The notes under the pieces were generated by a model, which was given only the letters and a program-made list of their open reading frames with translations, did not search any database and was not told where the DNA came from. Shown one piece after another: positions 1-13,400 of a stretch of DNA of 64,000 nt. The translations under genes were made by a program, and so were the position numbers. Within the stretch, counting starts at the first letter, position 1. Each line of letters begins with the position of its first letter. This DNA comes from Ditylenchus dipsaci (taxonomy: Eukaryota; Nematoda; Chromadorea; Rhabditida; Anguinidae), in assembly GCA_004194705.1 (NCBI GenBank), contig SADC01001112.1, positions 744,001 through 808,000 on the forward strand, in the 5' to 3' direction.

Positions 1-636
1 AAATATTTGTGCCCGATGGTTTGTTTGTTCATAAAACTATTCCTCTTTGATCTTTTTTATTTGACATTCTGCGGATAATAATTAATGAAAAGCGTCGCTA
101 AACTTCAAAAATTTCTGACTTTAAATACACTATTGCAGAACTACGTAAAAGATTTAATGTAAATAATTAGAACATTTCAAAAGCGTTTCATTAGGTCTAA
201 AAATTTAATTATACTGATCGAAAATTTATTGAACTACGCTGTCATTTTTGTCGATTATCTTTGTTTTTTATACTGTCTAATGAAAATTCAAATTTAAAAA
301 AAATTAATACAAAGTGTTTATCTAATAATCCTCCTCCCAGAAGTGACAAAATGTATTTCAAAATGACTCGAGCAATTACTGAAAATTGCCAAACAACAGA
401 TAATGAAGAAAGCCTAGGATCTTCCGAAAACAATAATGTGATTAGTGATCTGAAGTTTCCATAACACCGGCTGAAGGTCCGAAAATTCGAGACATTTTGA
501 AACAAGTTTTTTTCGCCAATTTTATGGAGGCTCATTATTTGATCAGATAGGGTATGCGTTCCCAAAAACCCAATAAAACATATTTGGGGCTCAAAAATAC
601 GTAAAAGACCACCCTTTACGGTTGCTTTTGTTGCAG
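1..636. other. Upstream of first recognised PLC-gamma exon; possible extra 5' exon
   Basis: No conserved domain is visible here. The first certain coding block downstream begins right after a good splice acceptor at 631-636 (ttgcag), so at least one upstream exon must exist. A short plus-strand frame from an ATG at about 351 to a possible GT donor near 438, with a Ser/Asn/Glu-rich product, is one candidate for it. That assignment is inference only; nothing in its sequence matches a known family. The remainder is AT-rich with no repeat that I recognise. Confidence 0.3.
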
Positions 637-1473
637 GGAAGCAAGTATAATGTATCTCCGACCAGAGGCTCCCACAGCAATGTTCCATCAGCACAAGCAC
701 GTCGTGGAATATTTGCAATGAGCAACAACTCGGGCAGCATTGTCGGATCTCCGACTTCCTCTTCACCATCTAATTCACTCAGAAGGTCTCACAATAGGCA
801 CGTGGTAGTGGGAGGTCTATTTTTCCTCAAAGCACAAGTGGTTCTGGTAGAAGGTATATAGAAATGGACATAGAGAAGATTTTGAATGCCATGGAGAAGG
901 GTCATAAGGTTGGTTACTATCCAGTTTCAGTTTTTACACAATTTAACTTTTCTTAGGTGTGCAGAATACTTTTACTAAAGAAATGGGATACTTCTTTTAA
1001 GAAGTTGTCATTTAATCGCGATACCAGGCAAATTTCGCTGTCCAAGTTTGTAGAAACCAATGCAAGATCTCCGTCGTCAGTGAGTGCTCTGCCACCAGCC
1101 ACTCCGCTCAAGACTCTAGATCTGCGTCTGGTAAAGGATATTCAAACGCTCGACTTTAAGCTTAACACCATCAAGATCACTGACAAGTGGAAAAAAGACA
1201 AAGAGTTGCAGACATTTAATTCCGACAAAATTTTGGTAGTCAGCTATGGAAGCACTTTCGTTCTCAATAATTGGATACTCATGTGTAAGGGAACAGAATT
1301 TACAATTTCGGAGAGCAATAAAATTATTTAGTTGATGCGAGTGAGACTTGCAAATTGTGGTGGCAGGCACTTCATTATTTGCGATTGGAGCTGGAGGATG
1401 TGTCTCACTACTTGACGGTGGAGAGATGGCTTAGAAAACAATTCTATAGCATACTTAATCCAGATACTTCTAG
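637..1473 (+). CDS. PLCG: PLC-gamma exons: disordered N-terminus and PH domain
   Basis: The block starts with a Ser/Asn/Arg-rich stretch and runs into a helix starting at the ATG at 864 ([13 protein letters not shown]), followed by the PH domain in exons 957-1284 and 1332-1473. The end of the PH domain and start of the EF region is recognisable from [11 protein letters not shown], nearly identical to the vertebrate linker. The introns are 48 bp (909-956) and 47 bp (1285-1331). Between about 785 and 830 the conserved-looking frame shifts by one base, so either the assembly lacks a base or a small intron is missed. PH domains of this position help membrane association. Confidence 0.8.
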
Positions 1474-4400
1474 GTTTGGCTCTTAATTGTTTTGGTGAGT
1501 GAAAACTTTAAAGGTGGGCGTAAATTTCAGCATAACCATTAGACACATGAAACCATTTGTTCAAACCAAATTACAATGTAAAGTTCAATCTAAGCAGCTA
1601 CAAGAGATTACAGAGGTTAATATTCTGTCTGAATATTAATGCGGAATGAGCTCGGCTTTTTTGATATCTCCTCACTCGGAAATGACCATTAAAAAACTGC
1701 TGTTAGTGTTATTTTGTAGCTGGGACACGCTTACAAAATGAGATATTTGCAAGTTACATATAACTGAAACAATTTTAATAAAAATGATTGGATCCTCACT
1801 AGTATTAGTGCCACGGGTATGCAGCTCCAGAGTGCAAATGCGCTCGATATCATACGCATTTTCACTACTTTATCAAAAGCTAATTTTGTAGCCCTGTTCC
1901 CCAACTACGAGATGACACTTGCTTTATACTTTTTTCAAAAGTGAAAAAAATATTAATCGAGGAAGGCTTAAAAAAAAAAAAGACAACATACCTTAGTCCT
2001 GAGCACAAGCATTTTTGAAAAGGAAAAACTAATAGACATTTCCGAGTAAAGAGGCGAAAAAAATCTCGCGCAACTTAATTTAAATTAAAGATGATCGAAA
2101 TTTTTTAATTTATAGGGGGAAATGGGCTTTGAAGCTTTTGTTTCTGCCCATAATCGCCTGCTTAACTTCAATGCCATTTTCGACGCAAAGTTTAGTGAAT
2201 TTGGAGATGAAAATCATAGGGTTAACTTTGCCGGCTTCCTCAAATTTATCAACAATTACCAAGGAGTTTGTTTTTTGCGATTTATAGTAACACAACCAAT
2301 TATTGCTAAAAATTAAGGATGAAATGGGTCAGCATAAGGAACAAGCCAGTGATTTTCTTCGAAAATACTTGAGAGATGTCGACTCTTCCAGAGATGTACC
2401 AGAACCATTTTTAACATCTGAGGAGGTGAAAATTCAAATAATTTAAAATTGTAATTAGCTTATAACTAGTATACTGACCGATAACTTAAAATTTAGCGGT
2501 TGATTGCCGGTAAGTTGCCAGTAACTTAGCGGTACATACCTCAGACTGGTACATACCGCTAAGTTATAGTAATTTTTGGAGACTTACACTTACTTACAGT
2601 ATCCCTATTCCTTTTAATTCTAACCGGTGATTCATGTTTCCAAGAAAGTTTTAGATACTGGTTACATCAGAAAAATAAATTTACACATAAATAGGTTCTT
2701 TTATTTTAAAAGCGTCAAAAGTTTCAAAAAGCTATTGGCCAGTGTTTGCTTTTTGCTAAATGCGATTTGTCAATTTCAGTTTGTGGACTACTTGTTCTCT
2801 CCGGAAAACTCTTTGTTCAATCCTGTCTGTAGGAAAGTGGTCCAAGACATGAACCAGCCATTAACCCATTATTGGATAGCCTCCTCACATAATACGTTGG
2901 TTTTTATCTGCTCTCTTTTCTACAATAATATGAATATATGCGTGACTACGCCGACATCTAAATTCAAACCGAAAAGTAAAGCTCTCCAACGGTCAAAATT
3001 GGCAAGTTCTTTGGGGAGCGGGTTTTTACATTGAGCTGTTAGCAAGTTTTGGTGGCAGGCGGGTTGGTTGTTGGCGTGGTGGTTGTTTGCCCATTATCCA
3101 AAGTTATTCTTCAGGTACTTGACTGGTGACCAACTGAAGAGTGAGTCTTCTTTGGAAGCCTATTCTCGAGCTCTAATGATGGGATGTCGGTGCATTGAGT
3201 GTGAGTACTGTCTTGGAAAATAAAAATGTAATAGTTATTTTAGTGGATTGTTGGGATGGACAGAAAAAAGGAATTAATGAACCATTGGAAATCGTGGTTT
3301 ACCACGGATACACTATGACTACCAAACTCAATCTCAGGGATGTGCTCCATACTATTAAACATTACGCTTTCCTAACCAGCGAGTAAGTTTTTTGGTAAAG
3401 CACACATAATACCTTGTTATGGACCAGGGTGGCGGATACCTAACTGGTTCGTATAACTATATACAAGAACTTGTTGAGAAAATTACCCTGCCCGTATTCC
3501 GGGGTCCGAAAAAAACGGGGCACTCGAGAACCGAGTTAAGTCAAATCACTTACCCACGTGCTACCCTAATATGAGCCACAGAAAATTGGCATGAAAATAT
3601 ACGGACTACATTTATGCAAAACAGACCAAGGAAAGAGACCACTTGATTTCAGCTACCCAGTAATACTGTCAATTGAAGACAATTGCTCTGTGCCTGCCCA
3701 ACGTCAAATGGCTCTTGACATCAAAGAAATAATTGGTGATCTGCTGCTCACTCAGCCAGTCTCGCGTGATGAATGGCATCTCCCCTCGCCTGCTGCCCTC
3801 AAAAAGAAAATTATTTTAAAGCATAAGAAATTGCAGCTGGAAAGTGATGTGATTGTGTCTCAAAGCGTTGAAGATGGTTCGTTTACAAGTTATCATATAC
3901 TTTGATACTTTTACTTGAAGTTTTTATGAAAAGCCAGTTTTAAGACCAAGAAATGGACATTTTGTCCCGTGAATGTGCAAAGAAAGGTGTTCTATACCTC
4001 CGAGACAACACCAAACATGTAACTTTTAACGTATCAGTTATTTCCATATAAATAGGGTGGTCGAGACGGATACCCGTTTTTAGTAATTAAACACAAAACT
4101 CGTGCTGTAACGGCACCAGATGTTTTACCAAAGTTTAAGAATTCACAGCACTGCTCAAACTCCGCAAAGTCCTGGTCTAATACCCGACTCGAAAATTTGG
4201 AGTACTCGACAAGTATCTTTATTAATGAAAAATGACATTTTCAGGTTTGGACGAAACACGTTTTTGTGCTGTTCATGGACAGATTGTGCTATATCCTGGA
4301 TCCTGTAGAAACCAATGACCTTTTTTCCAAAGATGACACTGTCAGTCAAATGGGTGATGAGGATGCTGGGGTGAATTTTTGAGGGGCTTTTTGGAAAAAA

Positions 4401-7400
4401 AATTAACATTACTGTATTTAGGAAGAACCAGGATATTCTGGGTTTGGTGTTCGAGCTGAAGAAATGCATGTGACAGAGGAATGGTTTCACGGAAAATTGG
4501 GCAGAGATGTAAGGACAGTTCACCTTTGTCATTTCAAACAATCCGCAACTGTTTAGGCTGCCAAAAGTCGTCTGCTTGAGCACAAAGAGAAAGGCAACGG
4601 GGTGTTTTTAGTGCGTGAATCGACCACTTTTATTGGCGATTTCACACTCACTTTTCTGTGAGCAACTTTTAAAAAAGTGATGCCTATACAATTTAAAATT
4701 TTCACTGATTCCAGACACGCCGGCTCAGTGCACCACTGCCGCATCAAGACCTCGATGAGTGGCGGAGACAAAAAGTACTACTTTTTGGACACTCACAAGC
4801 GAGATACACTCTACGAACTGATCAGTTACTACACCAAAAACTCACTGGATACTCCTTCTTTCAAGGCCTACTTGCTGATACCCTGTCCACAGCCACAGCC
4901 TCATTTAAACCAGCCGTATGCTTTGCTACTCTTATTCCTGTTTAGCTTTGATACGTCATTTGTTCCATCACAACACACAAATTTTTCTTGGTCCTCTTTG
5001 TGGATTAGGGTTTAGGCCGAAGCATCTGGATCTCCAGGTTGGCAAGGGCCTAATTTACAGGCAAAATTGAGGGGAAATCGTATTTCACCAAAAACAATTC
5101 TCATATGTTCAGCTAAATTGACCTGAAAAACAGTTTTTAAAAATTCGCCCTGATAAAAAAGCCTAAGAGAACAGGTGTGACCAAAAGAAAGTGTCGAAGA
5201 CTGTAGGGCTACCTTGCATAATCAACTATTTTCAGATGGTTTTTGGACAAAGCTGACAAGCAGAGGGCTGAAGAGTTGCTAAGTACAGTTAGAGAAGATG
5301 GTGCTTTTCTGATTAGGTACAGCAGTTCAGATCAAAATGTATTCGTTCTGTCTTTACGGTTGGTTTTTAGTACCTTATTAGTGCCGTTTAAGTTGGAAAA
5401 AACAGTTTTATTTTGCAGTGTAGACGGTGAATTCTGGCACTACCGACTGAAACGAGACGGCCGCATTTTTGTGGTAAACCAAACAGTCTTCGAGAATCTC
5501 AACCAGGTCGTCGATTTCTACTCCTCCCGCGAATTCGTCCGCGGCATCTACCTCAAGTTTCCAGTCAACGAGAAAAATGTGGGACAGTATGCCAGCAATG
5601 AATTAAATGCTAGTGGACCTGGTTGCTATATGGAGTTGAAGGACCTGGACAAGGAGGTTGGAATTTTTTGTTTATCATCGCTCAAAAGTGTTTCAGCAAA
5701 AGAGTTTTAGGTAGAAGTTGTGGCAATCAAGTCGTTTGCTGGTATGCAAAATGACCATCTCTCTTTTCCAATCAATGCACATATCAAAGTGATAAGGAAA
5801 GAGCCAGACTTGTGGAAGGGTCGATTTGACGGCAAAGTCGGCTGGTTTCCCGTAAGCATTCTTTAGGACGGTTTTAATAACTGAGCTCCACATACTCAAC
5901 AGGAAGACTAGGTTGGGGAAATAGCCAACCATTTCTAAATACATTGTATGGTCGGGAGTGGGGGTACGTACGTAAATTCTCCCTATTCTTCGCGTCACTA
6001 CTGCTTCTAAATCTCTATTTATTTATCTTCAGGCAGACCATGTGCAAGAGATAGGAAATGCCATTGACTCTGCTCTTAACTATGAAACCATTGAATTGGC
6101 CGGCTCACTCTTTGAAAAGGTATGTGCCTTGAAAACTTTTGTGATTTAGAGCCAAATATTTCCACGTTAGTTCTAAAGTGCAATAGTACTTGCTTATTGT
6201 AATGTTTCTATGGACTGATCGAATTAAAAAGTTTCAGTTTGAATCAGACAGGCCTCATTCTTTTCGAGTCACTCAGTCCTCCACCCACTGGAATGTGCAA
6301 GAATACATTGTTGCAGCTGAATCTCGGGAAGAAATGGATGACTGGCTGAGCACCATGCATTCCCTCACAAGAACTGTCAACGACAAGATTCACTTGCTCA
6401 GAACCAAGGAGAAACAATTAAGGATAGCTAGTGAACTTTCCAGTCTTGTGGTTGGTCAAACCTATAAACCCCCTTTTTGTAAAACAATATTAATATTTTC
6501 AGGTCTACTGTCAAGCAGTTCCTTTTAATGCTGAATTTGCCCTGCAAGACCCACGGATGAGCTTTTTTGAAATGTGTTCTTTCAGGTAAAGTTGGGATAT
6601 TGACTATGGGTAGAGTTAACTATATTCTAGCAACGTACATGCTTAAAAGTAGCTATAGCATTTTCATGCTAATTTTTCATATAGAATTATTCACTAATTT
6701 CGTGCTCTCGATTTGCATAAAGTATTATGTCAAAAACTTGCTGCCAACCAACTAACTTTCGTCACCAACTGCCGACCATGTTTATTGGCCCAAAACATAC
6801 TTGGAGAAGCATGCTTCAGAAGCCAGGCATGGGTAGGGCCATTAGGAAATAACTATTGTAGTCATGTTTTTGCGGGTTCTGTTTTTTAGCTTGGGCTTGG
6901 ACTAGAACAGTTTACCGTATTTCCTCTAATATAACGTTCGGTCGATCTATCTTTCAATCCTCCCCAAGATATGAAAAAATAATTTCGATCTCGAAATTTT
7001 TGGGTGAAAATCTAGAACCTTAAGAACCGGTAGAGCTCGTGAGAGTTGAGAAAATGCCATAAACAGATGTGCAAAATATTGACTCTGCTACGAGATATAG
7101 ACTCTCAAAGTTGAGAGGGTCGTTCTATTACAGGAAATACTGTAAGGATTGTTGCGTTCGATTGAACGTAGTCTCCAGTCAAGACAATAGGTTTCGCTTG
7201 GAAACCTATTGTGACCCTTAATAGTTCCAGATTTAAATAAACAAATTCAAATAGGGATTTGCCTCGTCCAGATTTATCGGTATAGGCAGTCTAGTTTCAA
7301 TAGGCTGTAGGTGAATTACCACACCTAAAGTCTGAAATCCCACATCTTTTTAATTAATTTCCACACCTTTTTCAAATTCGCGCTAAACATACTGAATTCC

Positions 7401-10400
7401 CACACCTTTTTACTTAATTCCCACACCTTTTTTCTCTTTGGTTTGATTGAAGTTGATCTCGTCAGTCTTTCAGGGACATTAATAAGTTTTCGTGGTTTCT
7501 TACTCATACTAAGTCTCGGTTAAAGTCATATATCTGATTATGTATTATAAATTCTAGGAAATGGCAAGAGGAGAAAGAAGTCAGACTGTTATCCGGGATA
7601 CCTATTCTGCACATGTCTAGAAGTAATCAAAGATAACGTATGCAAGCACGCTCTTTTGTTGATGGAGTCGCAAAAGTTGATCGATCCGCTGCCGCAACCA
7701 CTAGAGCCGCGACAGGAAAGAAGAAGAAGAAAGAAGGTGCCACATGCTCTTCAGAGAATTCGAAATTGAATGTTATTGTAGTTGTTATGGTTCTTACAAA
7801 AGTGAAATAAGGTTGAGTTATTGAGCTTCTTGTCGGAACAATGTACTTCTGAGGGCATATTCGTGCTCAGCGACCTTGATTTACTACAGTAGGACACCTC
7901 AGAAAAGAATTTCGAACATAAATTAGCGATTACAGAAAAAAAAAGTTGTGGGAATTAAGTAAAAAGGTGTGGGAATTCAGTATGTTTAGCGCAAATTTGA
8001 AAAAGGTGTGGGAATTAATTAAAAAGGTGTGGGATTTCAGACTTTAGGTGTGGGAATTCAATTTGATCCGTTTCATATTAGAATCCTTTCCTGGATCTAA
8101 TTTTGTTTAGAGACCGTGATTTGCCCTTGAACGATATAACGATACGATATTTTTGTGACAAATTTTCAACGATCGATATAACGATACGATATGTATTTTG
8201 GGAACGATATATCTTAACGATATTTTACCTTAAAATTTGGCGAACGATATGAATAAACCCGAAAAATCGCGCAGCCTCCCAGAGCTATCTACAGTACCAT
8301 TCCTAAGAAGTTTCCTTTATTTACAATCCACCGATAACAAAACGGACGCAATTTAATACGAGTATTTCAAGAAGGGCAGATTCTCATATAGAAATATCAA
8401 TTGCTCTGCTTTTTCTGGCGCTAAGTTGGATCTTCTGTAGTTGTAGACGTCTCTAGCTACCGAAAATAGCTGCTCACTGGACTGGCTTGTAGCAAGAGCT
8501 GAGAGATATCGACGCGCAATTTTGGCCAAGATTGGAAATGTCTTCTCGTTATCCTAAGCAATGGTTCCATAAGTTTACAAAATCAAATACCGATTCAAAT
8601 AAACACCTTCCAGTCGTTTAACGGATCACTCTCTGAGTCAATGCACTTTTGCTTTCTATAGGTCTTCAGCTCGATCATCGCACTGGTTGACTCCTCTTCA
8701 TTTACACATTCGTCATCAGTGAACATATGGCTCAGCTGCCAGAAGAATGAAGTAGTACGCTTTGGCAAAGGAGATCTTATTTCTGAAAGAGAAATAATTC
8801 AAAGACAAAGAGAATCAATTATACTAAATATGCCATCATCTGTTTCATGAATTTTCTTGAATCCATCTAGCTACATCCGTCTTGAATTTGATCTTATTCG
8901 ATGCAATACGATCTTTAAAACGCGGGTCCGAAAACACAGCAAGACCGTGGATCCTAAAAAAGATTTGTCTATAACACACCCAAAATAAAATGAAATATAC
9001 TTTTCTCCTTCGACGTCAAACTTTTACACCAGTAAGCCAAGGACCGGTGCACGCATCTCATGAAGATCCTAGTCCGCAATGTCATATACGACTCTCGTCA
9101 ACGCTCTCACAATAGGAAGCTGGTTTGAAATTGGTACATCTTCACGGCACATTTGTTTAGAGGCTGCTTCCAGAGGCTCAAGAATTTGGACGACCTTATT
9201 TAACAAAGACCACTCTTCAGGTTTCAGTTCTACATCACGCCGCGTGTACCTAACTAGATAAAGATCTATGGCATTCCTTTGTTCGAGTAGTCGCTGTCCC
9301 ATGTAGAAGCTAGAATTCCACCTTGTTGGCTCATCCTTAACAGTGTGTTAACGATGTTATTACGTAATTTACGATTCGTCATAGATCACAAAGTTACCTG
9401 CAGCAGGCTGTGCAAGGACAACATGGCACTTATTTGCTCCTTTTTGAGACAATCCTTGGCCAAAAGAGAATGATTGAAATGCTCTCCCAGCTTTTGACAT
9501 GACTCGAGCAATTGCTTGATCTCAGTATTCTTGAAAAGTGAATTATTGACCACCAAATTTAGCTCATGCGCGCCGCAGTCCGCATGCAAGTAGCCGCCTT
9601 CTTCGAAGGCCTAGTAAGATATAGCTTATATAGATGTACTAACCCATATCAAAAGAATAAGTTTGAATCAATTCCAACCTATTTCATATTCGATCCTTCA
9701 TCTCGCAAGAATACGTGTCGCTTGGCTCCATTGATTCCTTATTCCCTGAGCATGTTATGCATGATATGGCTGATAGTCTCGAAATTATGGCACCCTGGGA
9801 AGTGACGCGCACAGAGAACAAATTTGTGTCGCTTCCACACAGTGTCGATACCATGCGCTGTCAAGCTTGAAAATAATATTCAAAGTCTGGCAAACATGCC
9901 CAAAATAATGTAACTTAATAATGAAACTTACCGTAGGCCCCGACCAAATATCCGATGTAAAGGACAGAGCATTGCAATCATTCAGACGAGAAAGGACTTC
10001 TTTTTTGACCGCCGCATACACTCGAGGCATGACCCACTTCCGATAATGCTGACTTCCCCTCAAGTTTTCTCGATCACCTGACGACAAAATTGGTTTGAAA
10101 GTCTCGGCTTCGACAATGGAAAATGGCAGATTCTGGCAAGCGACGAGATACTTTAGTTACAAAGAGTCCGGTTGACGTGTCCCGCGATTCGTACTATGAT
10201 GATTTTTGTCTCATATATTTCTCCAGTCTAGTGTCTGCTGATGTTCCAGTTTCTTTAATTATTCCAGATCCAGCGGTGTCCTCGCCCGAGGCACGTATTC
10301 TAGTTTCAGATATTTCCGGTGGATCAATCGCCCAAGAATCTTCCGTGGTGTCTACTCCAGCATGCCCAGATTCCCTCCGTATGGTTTCGATCTCCTCCTC

Positions 10401-13400
10401 CAGCTCGCGCTCCCAATTGAAATACGAAAACGTTGTTTCTCCAGCTGGTGATCTATTGGTGCCTGCCATGGGTGAATGGGAAGCAATCTCGTCCAGTCTT
10501 CAGCCTTTGGTCTCCTCCTCAGAAGTCAAGTTTGGTGGCTCTCCAGTTGTGCCTGATGCCACTGTGGCGAAAGAGGAATCCAGAGAATCTCCAGTTTTTC
10601 CAATATCTACTTTTCATATTATTTCTCCAAATAGTACTCCTGTCCCCATGTTACCATGGTGCACCAATAAAGAAAACCGACGCTACTATGATATACCCCC
10701 CCCCAAAAAAGCTACTTTGATATACCCCCCCAAAAATCGGACCTACTATGATATACCCCCCCAAAAACTCGGTTTTTTTGAAGGGTCTGAAACCCATTTT
10801 TATGCAGTAATATTGCTATGAAAAGACTAGAAATACAATTTTTAAAGGGTTAAGGGCTGTATTGGGAGGGAAGGGAATAATACAGGGGCCACTTTTTTTA
10901 GCTGCTTTACCATGTTTTTCAACTCGGGCCGTGGCAAAAATAGACTTTATATGCATTTTTAGATCAAGAGTACTTCTCGGAATCATGTCTAAGGTAAGTG
11001 AGTGCGCGCATCTCTAACTCTCAAGCCCCCTGCGCCCCCTTCGGGGCGCAGGGGGCTTGGGGGCTTGGAGTTGAGATGCGCACACCCACATACCTTAGAC
11101 ACAAATCACTCGAAAGTGACTCTGGATGCATGAAAAAACATGCATACCAGAGTTATTCATGCGGTAGGCCCCAGTATTCAAAACTATGTTCAACATCTTT
11201 GATTTTGCGGCCGAAAAGGGTTTACCCCTCTTCAGGCCTGGGGCTACGAGCCAGAGGCTCAGCCGTCCAAAATTTACACGACAACCATCGAGATCCACCC
11301 GGCTGATCGGTCCGATCATTTCGAGTGCTTATACTTTTACGTGCACCACAAGTGGCTGGGTTTGAAAGTGACTTCAACGCTAAGAGAATTAATACTCTTT
11401 GGTACTTATAGGCACTATAGAAGTGGCCCCTGTTTTGTCCCTTCCCCTCCCAATACAGCCCTTGAACCCTATTTTAATTGCTTTTCTGGAGCTTTTATGG
11501 CGAAATTATTGCTTAAAAATATGTTTTGACCACTCCTAAAAATCTTGATTTTTGGGGGGGTATATCATAGTAGGTCCATGGATTGGGGGGGTATATCATA
11601 GTAGCTGTTTTTGGGGGGGGTATATCATAGTAGCGCCAGAAAACCAGTCGAAATTTAATTCGTTAAAGTTTACTATGCGGTATATTAGAAAAGGCATACA
11701 GTCAACCCCCCGCTATAGGAACACCCTCGCTACAGTGATACCTCGCAGACCGTTTGGTTGGTTTTGACTAAAATGCTTAAGACTATATCTTCGCTATCTA
11801 GGATATAACACCTCGCTCAGTGATACCATAGGCTGGTATCACCAAGGAAAAATACCCTCAGTATAGTGACAGATGTCGGCTAAAGTACACTATTTGGGGT
11901 AGCCCGCAAATGCGTTTTTTTCAAAAGTGTGGGAAGGACATTTTTCGAAAACAATATTTTTCGTTTGCCTTAGTCCCCTGTGGTTTTGTTAATTTTTTGC
12001 CTTGGTCTCCCCTATGGTTTTGGTCATTTGTTGACTTATGCAACTCTGTTGAGCCTGAAAAGATGGAATTTGAACATAGTTTTGTTAACTGTGGCCTAGC
12101 GCAGAAAGAAACTCTGGTATGCATACGTTTTTATGCATCCAGAGTCACTTTCGAGTGATTTGTGTCTAAGGTATGTGGGTGTGCGCATCTCAACTCCAAG
12201 CCCCTTATCAGAGAGGAGGGGGGGATTATTAGAGCATATACGGTAATACCCAAAAACAGTACAGTTATCAGTGGTTCAACCAAATTTATTAGTTTCGGTT
12301 ATCATAAGGAACCACTATAATTTCTCTATTTTGTCCCAGTCGTGATTTATATTTTAAAAGGTATACGTTAATTCGAGAGTAGCAAGTCTTAAGTAGCAAA
12401 ATCTTATGTCGATCTCGCCCTTTTAAAAATTTTGGCTAAAAATTTTGCTCGAAAATCTAGTTTTCTCTTTTTTAGTGAATCCAAGCACGACAAACTACTG
12501 GAAAAAGGCTTGGTCTTGTTCAACTCTCGTCAACTATCAAGGGTGTATCCTCAGGTTAAAATTTAGGCACGTAAAGTTACTGAAGTTAAATTTCGGTTGT
12601 ATCTTCAGGCTAGTCGTCTCACCTCCACTAACTTTAACCCCATCCCTATGTGGAACTCCGGCTGTCATATGGTTGGTTATACTAAAATGCCTTAGAAACT
12701 TTAAAATTTTTAGGTCGCTCTCAACTACCAGACCGGCGATAAAGCAATGCAGTTCAATGAAGGCAAATTCTCGGGTAATGGTCGGTGTGGATACGTGCTC
12801 AAGCCGGCATACCTGATGGATGAGACATTCCGACCAGAACAACCTCTGAGTCTGTCCAACTGCCCACCCTCCAAGACTTCGTTGCCCATCCTGTCAGCAA
12901 CCAGTGTGGATGGCAGCTCATCCACCCCTGTGCTCAGCGCCTCTGGTTCCAACTCTCCAACTGGCAATAATTTCCCGATCAACTTGACCCTGCAGGTCAT
13001 CTCAGGCAGACATTTGTCGAGAAAAGACCACAACAAGGGTATTTGCTCGCCGTTTGTTGAGGTTGGAATTTCTGGATTTCCCTCAGATTCTTTGGTCTAC
13101 AGGACAAGTACTGTTAGTAAGTGCTTTTTTTTTGTTTCAAAGGGCCATAGCCACGCGTTTTGGATTGTCCCCCGCCAATTCAAAAATTTTCGCCTGATCA
13201 TTGAACTTCTGTAAGGATTTTCCAAGTAGGTTTCTTAATTTTAGGTATAGTTTTATTAGAAACCAAGTTAAAAAATCCGTACAGAAGATCAATGATTAGG
13301 AATTTTTTTTGAATTGGCGGGGACAACCGTTGTTGCAGACGTAGATGGCTTTTAACATTTATTTCCTATCTGAAATTTTACAGCCTCAAATGGCCTCAAC

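Larger units (their letters stand above)
6586..12475 (+). other. 5.9-kb PLC-gamma intron packed with transposons
   Basis: The donor gtaaag at 6586 and the acceptor tttag ending at 12475 join exons that are contiguous in protein space, so this whole stretch is a single intron. It lies inside the catalytic core region, between the second split-PH half and the Y box. It holds a 228-bp ACCGTATT MITE, a CCACACC tandem-arm element, a decayed hAT on the minus strand, a 959-bp element with an 8-bp target duplication and a pogo-like MITE. Most other introns of the gene are 43-60 bp. Confidence 0.85.

Noticed and set aside
8108..10130. Second complete autonomous hAT
   Set aside because: An in-frame stop, other frame breaks, a missing BED finger and no right end were found.
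10123..10821. Additional PLC-gamma exon
   Set aside because: The exons at 6585 and 12476 join in phase to a conserved sequence without it, and its frame runs into the end of a later insertion at 10679.
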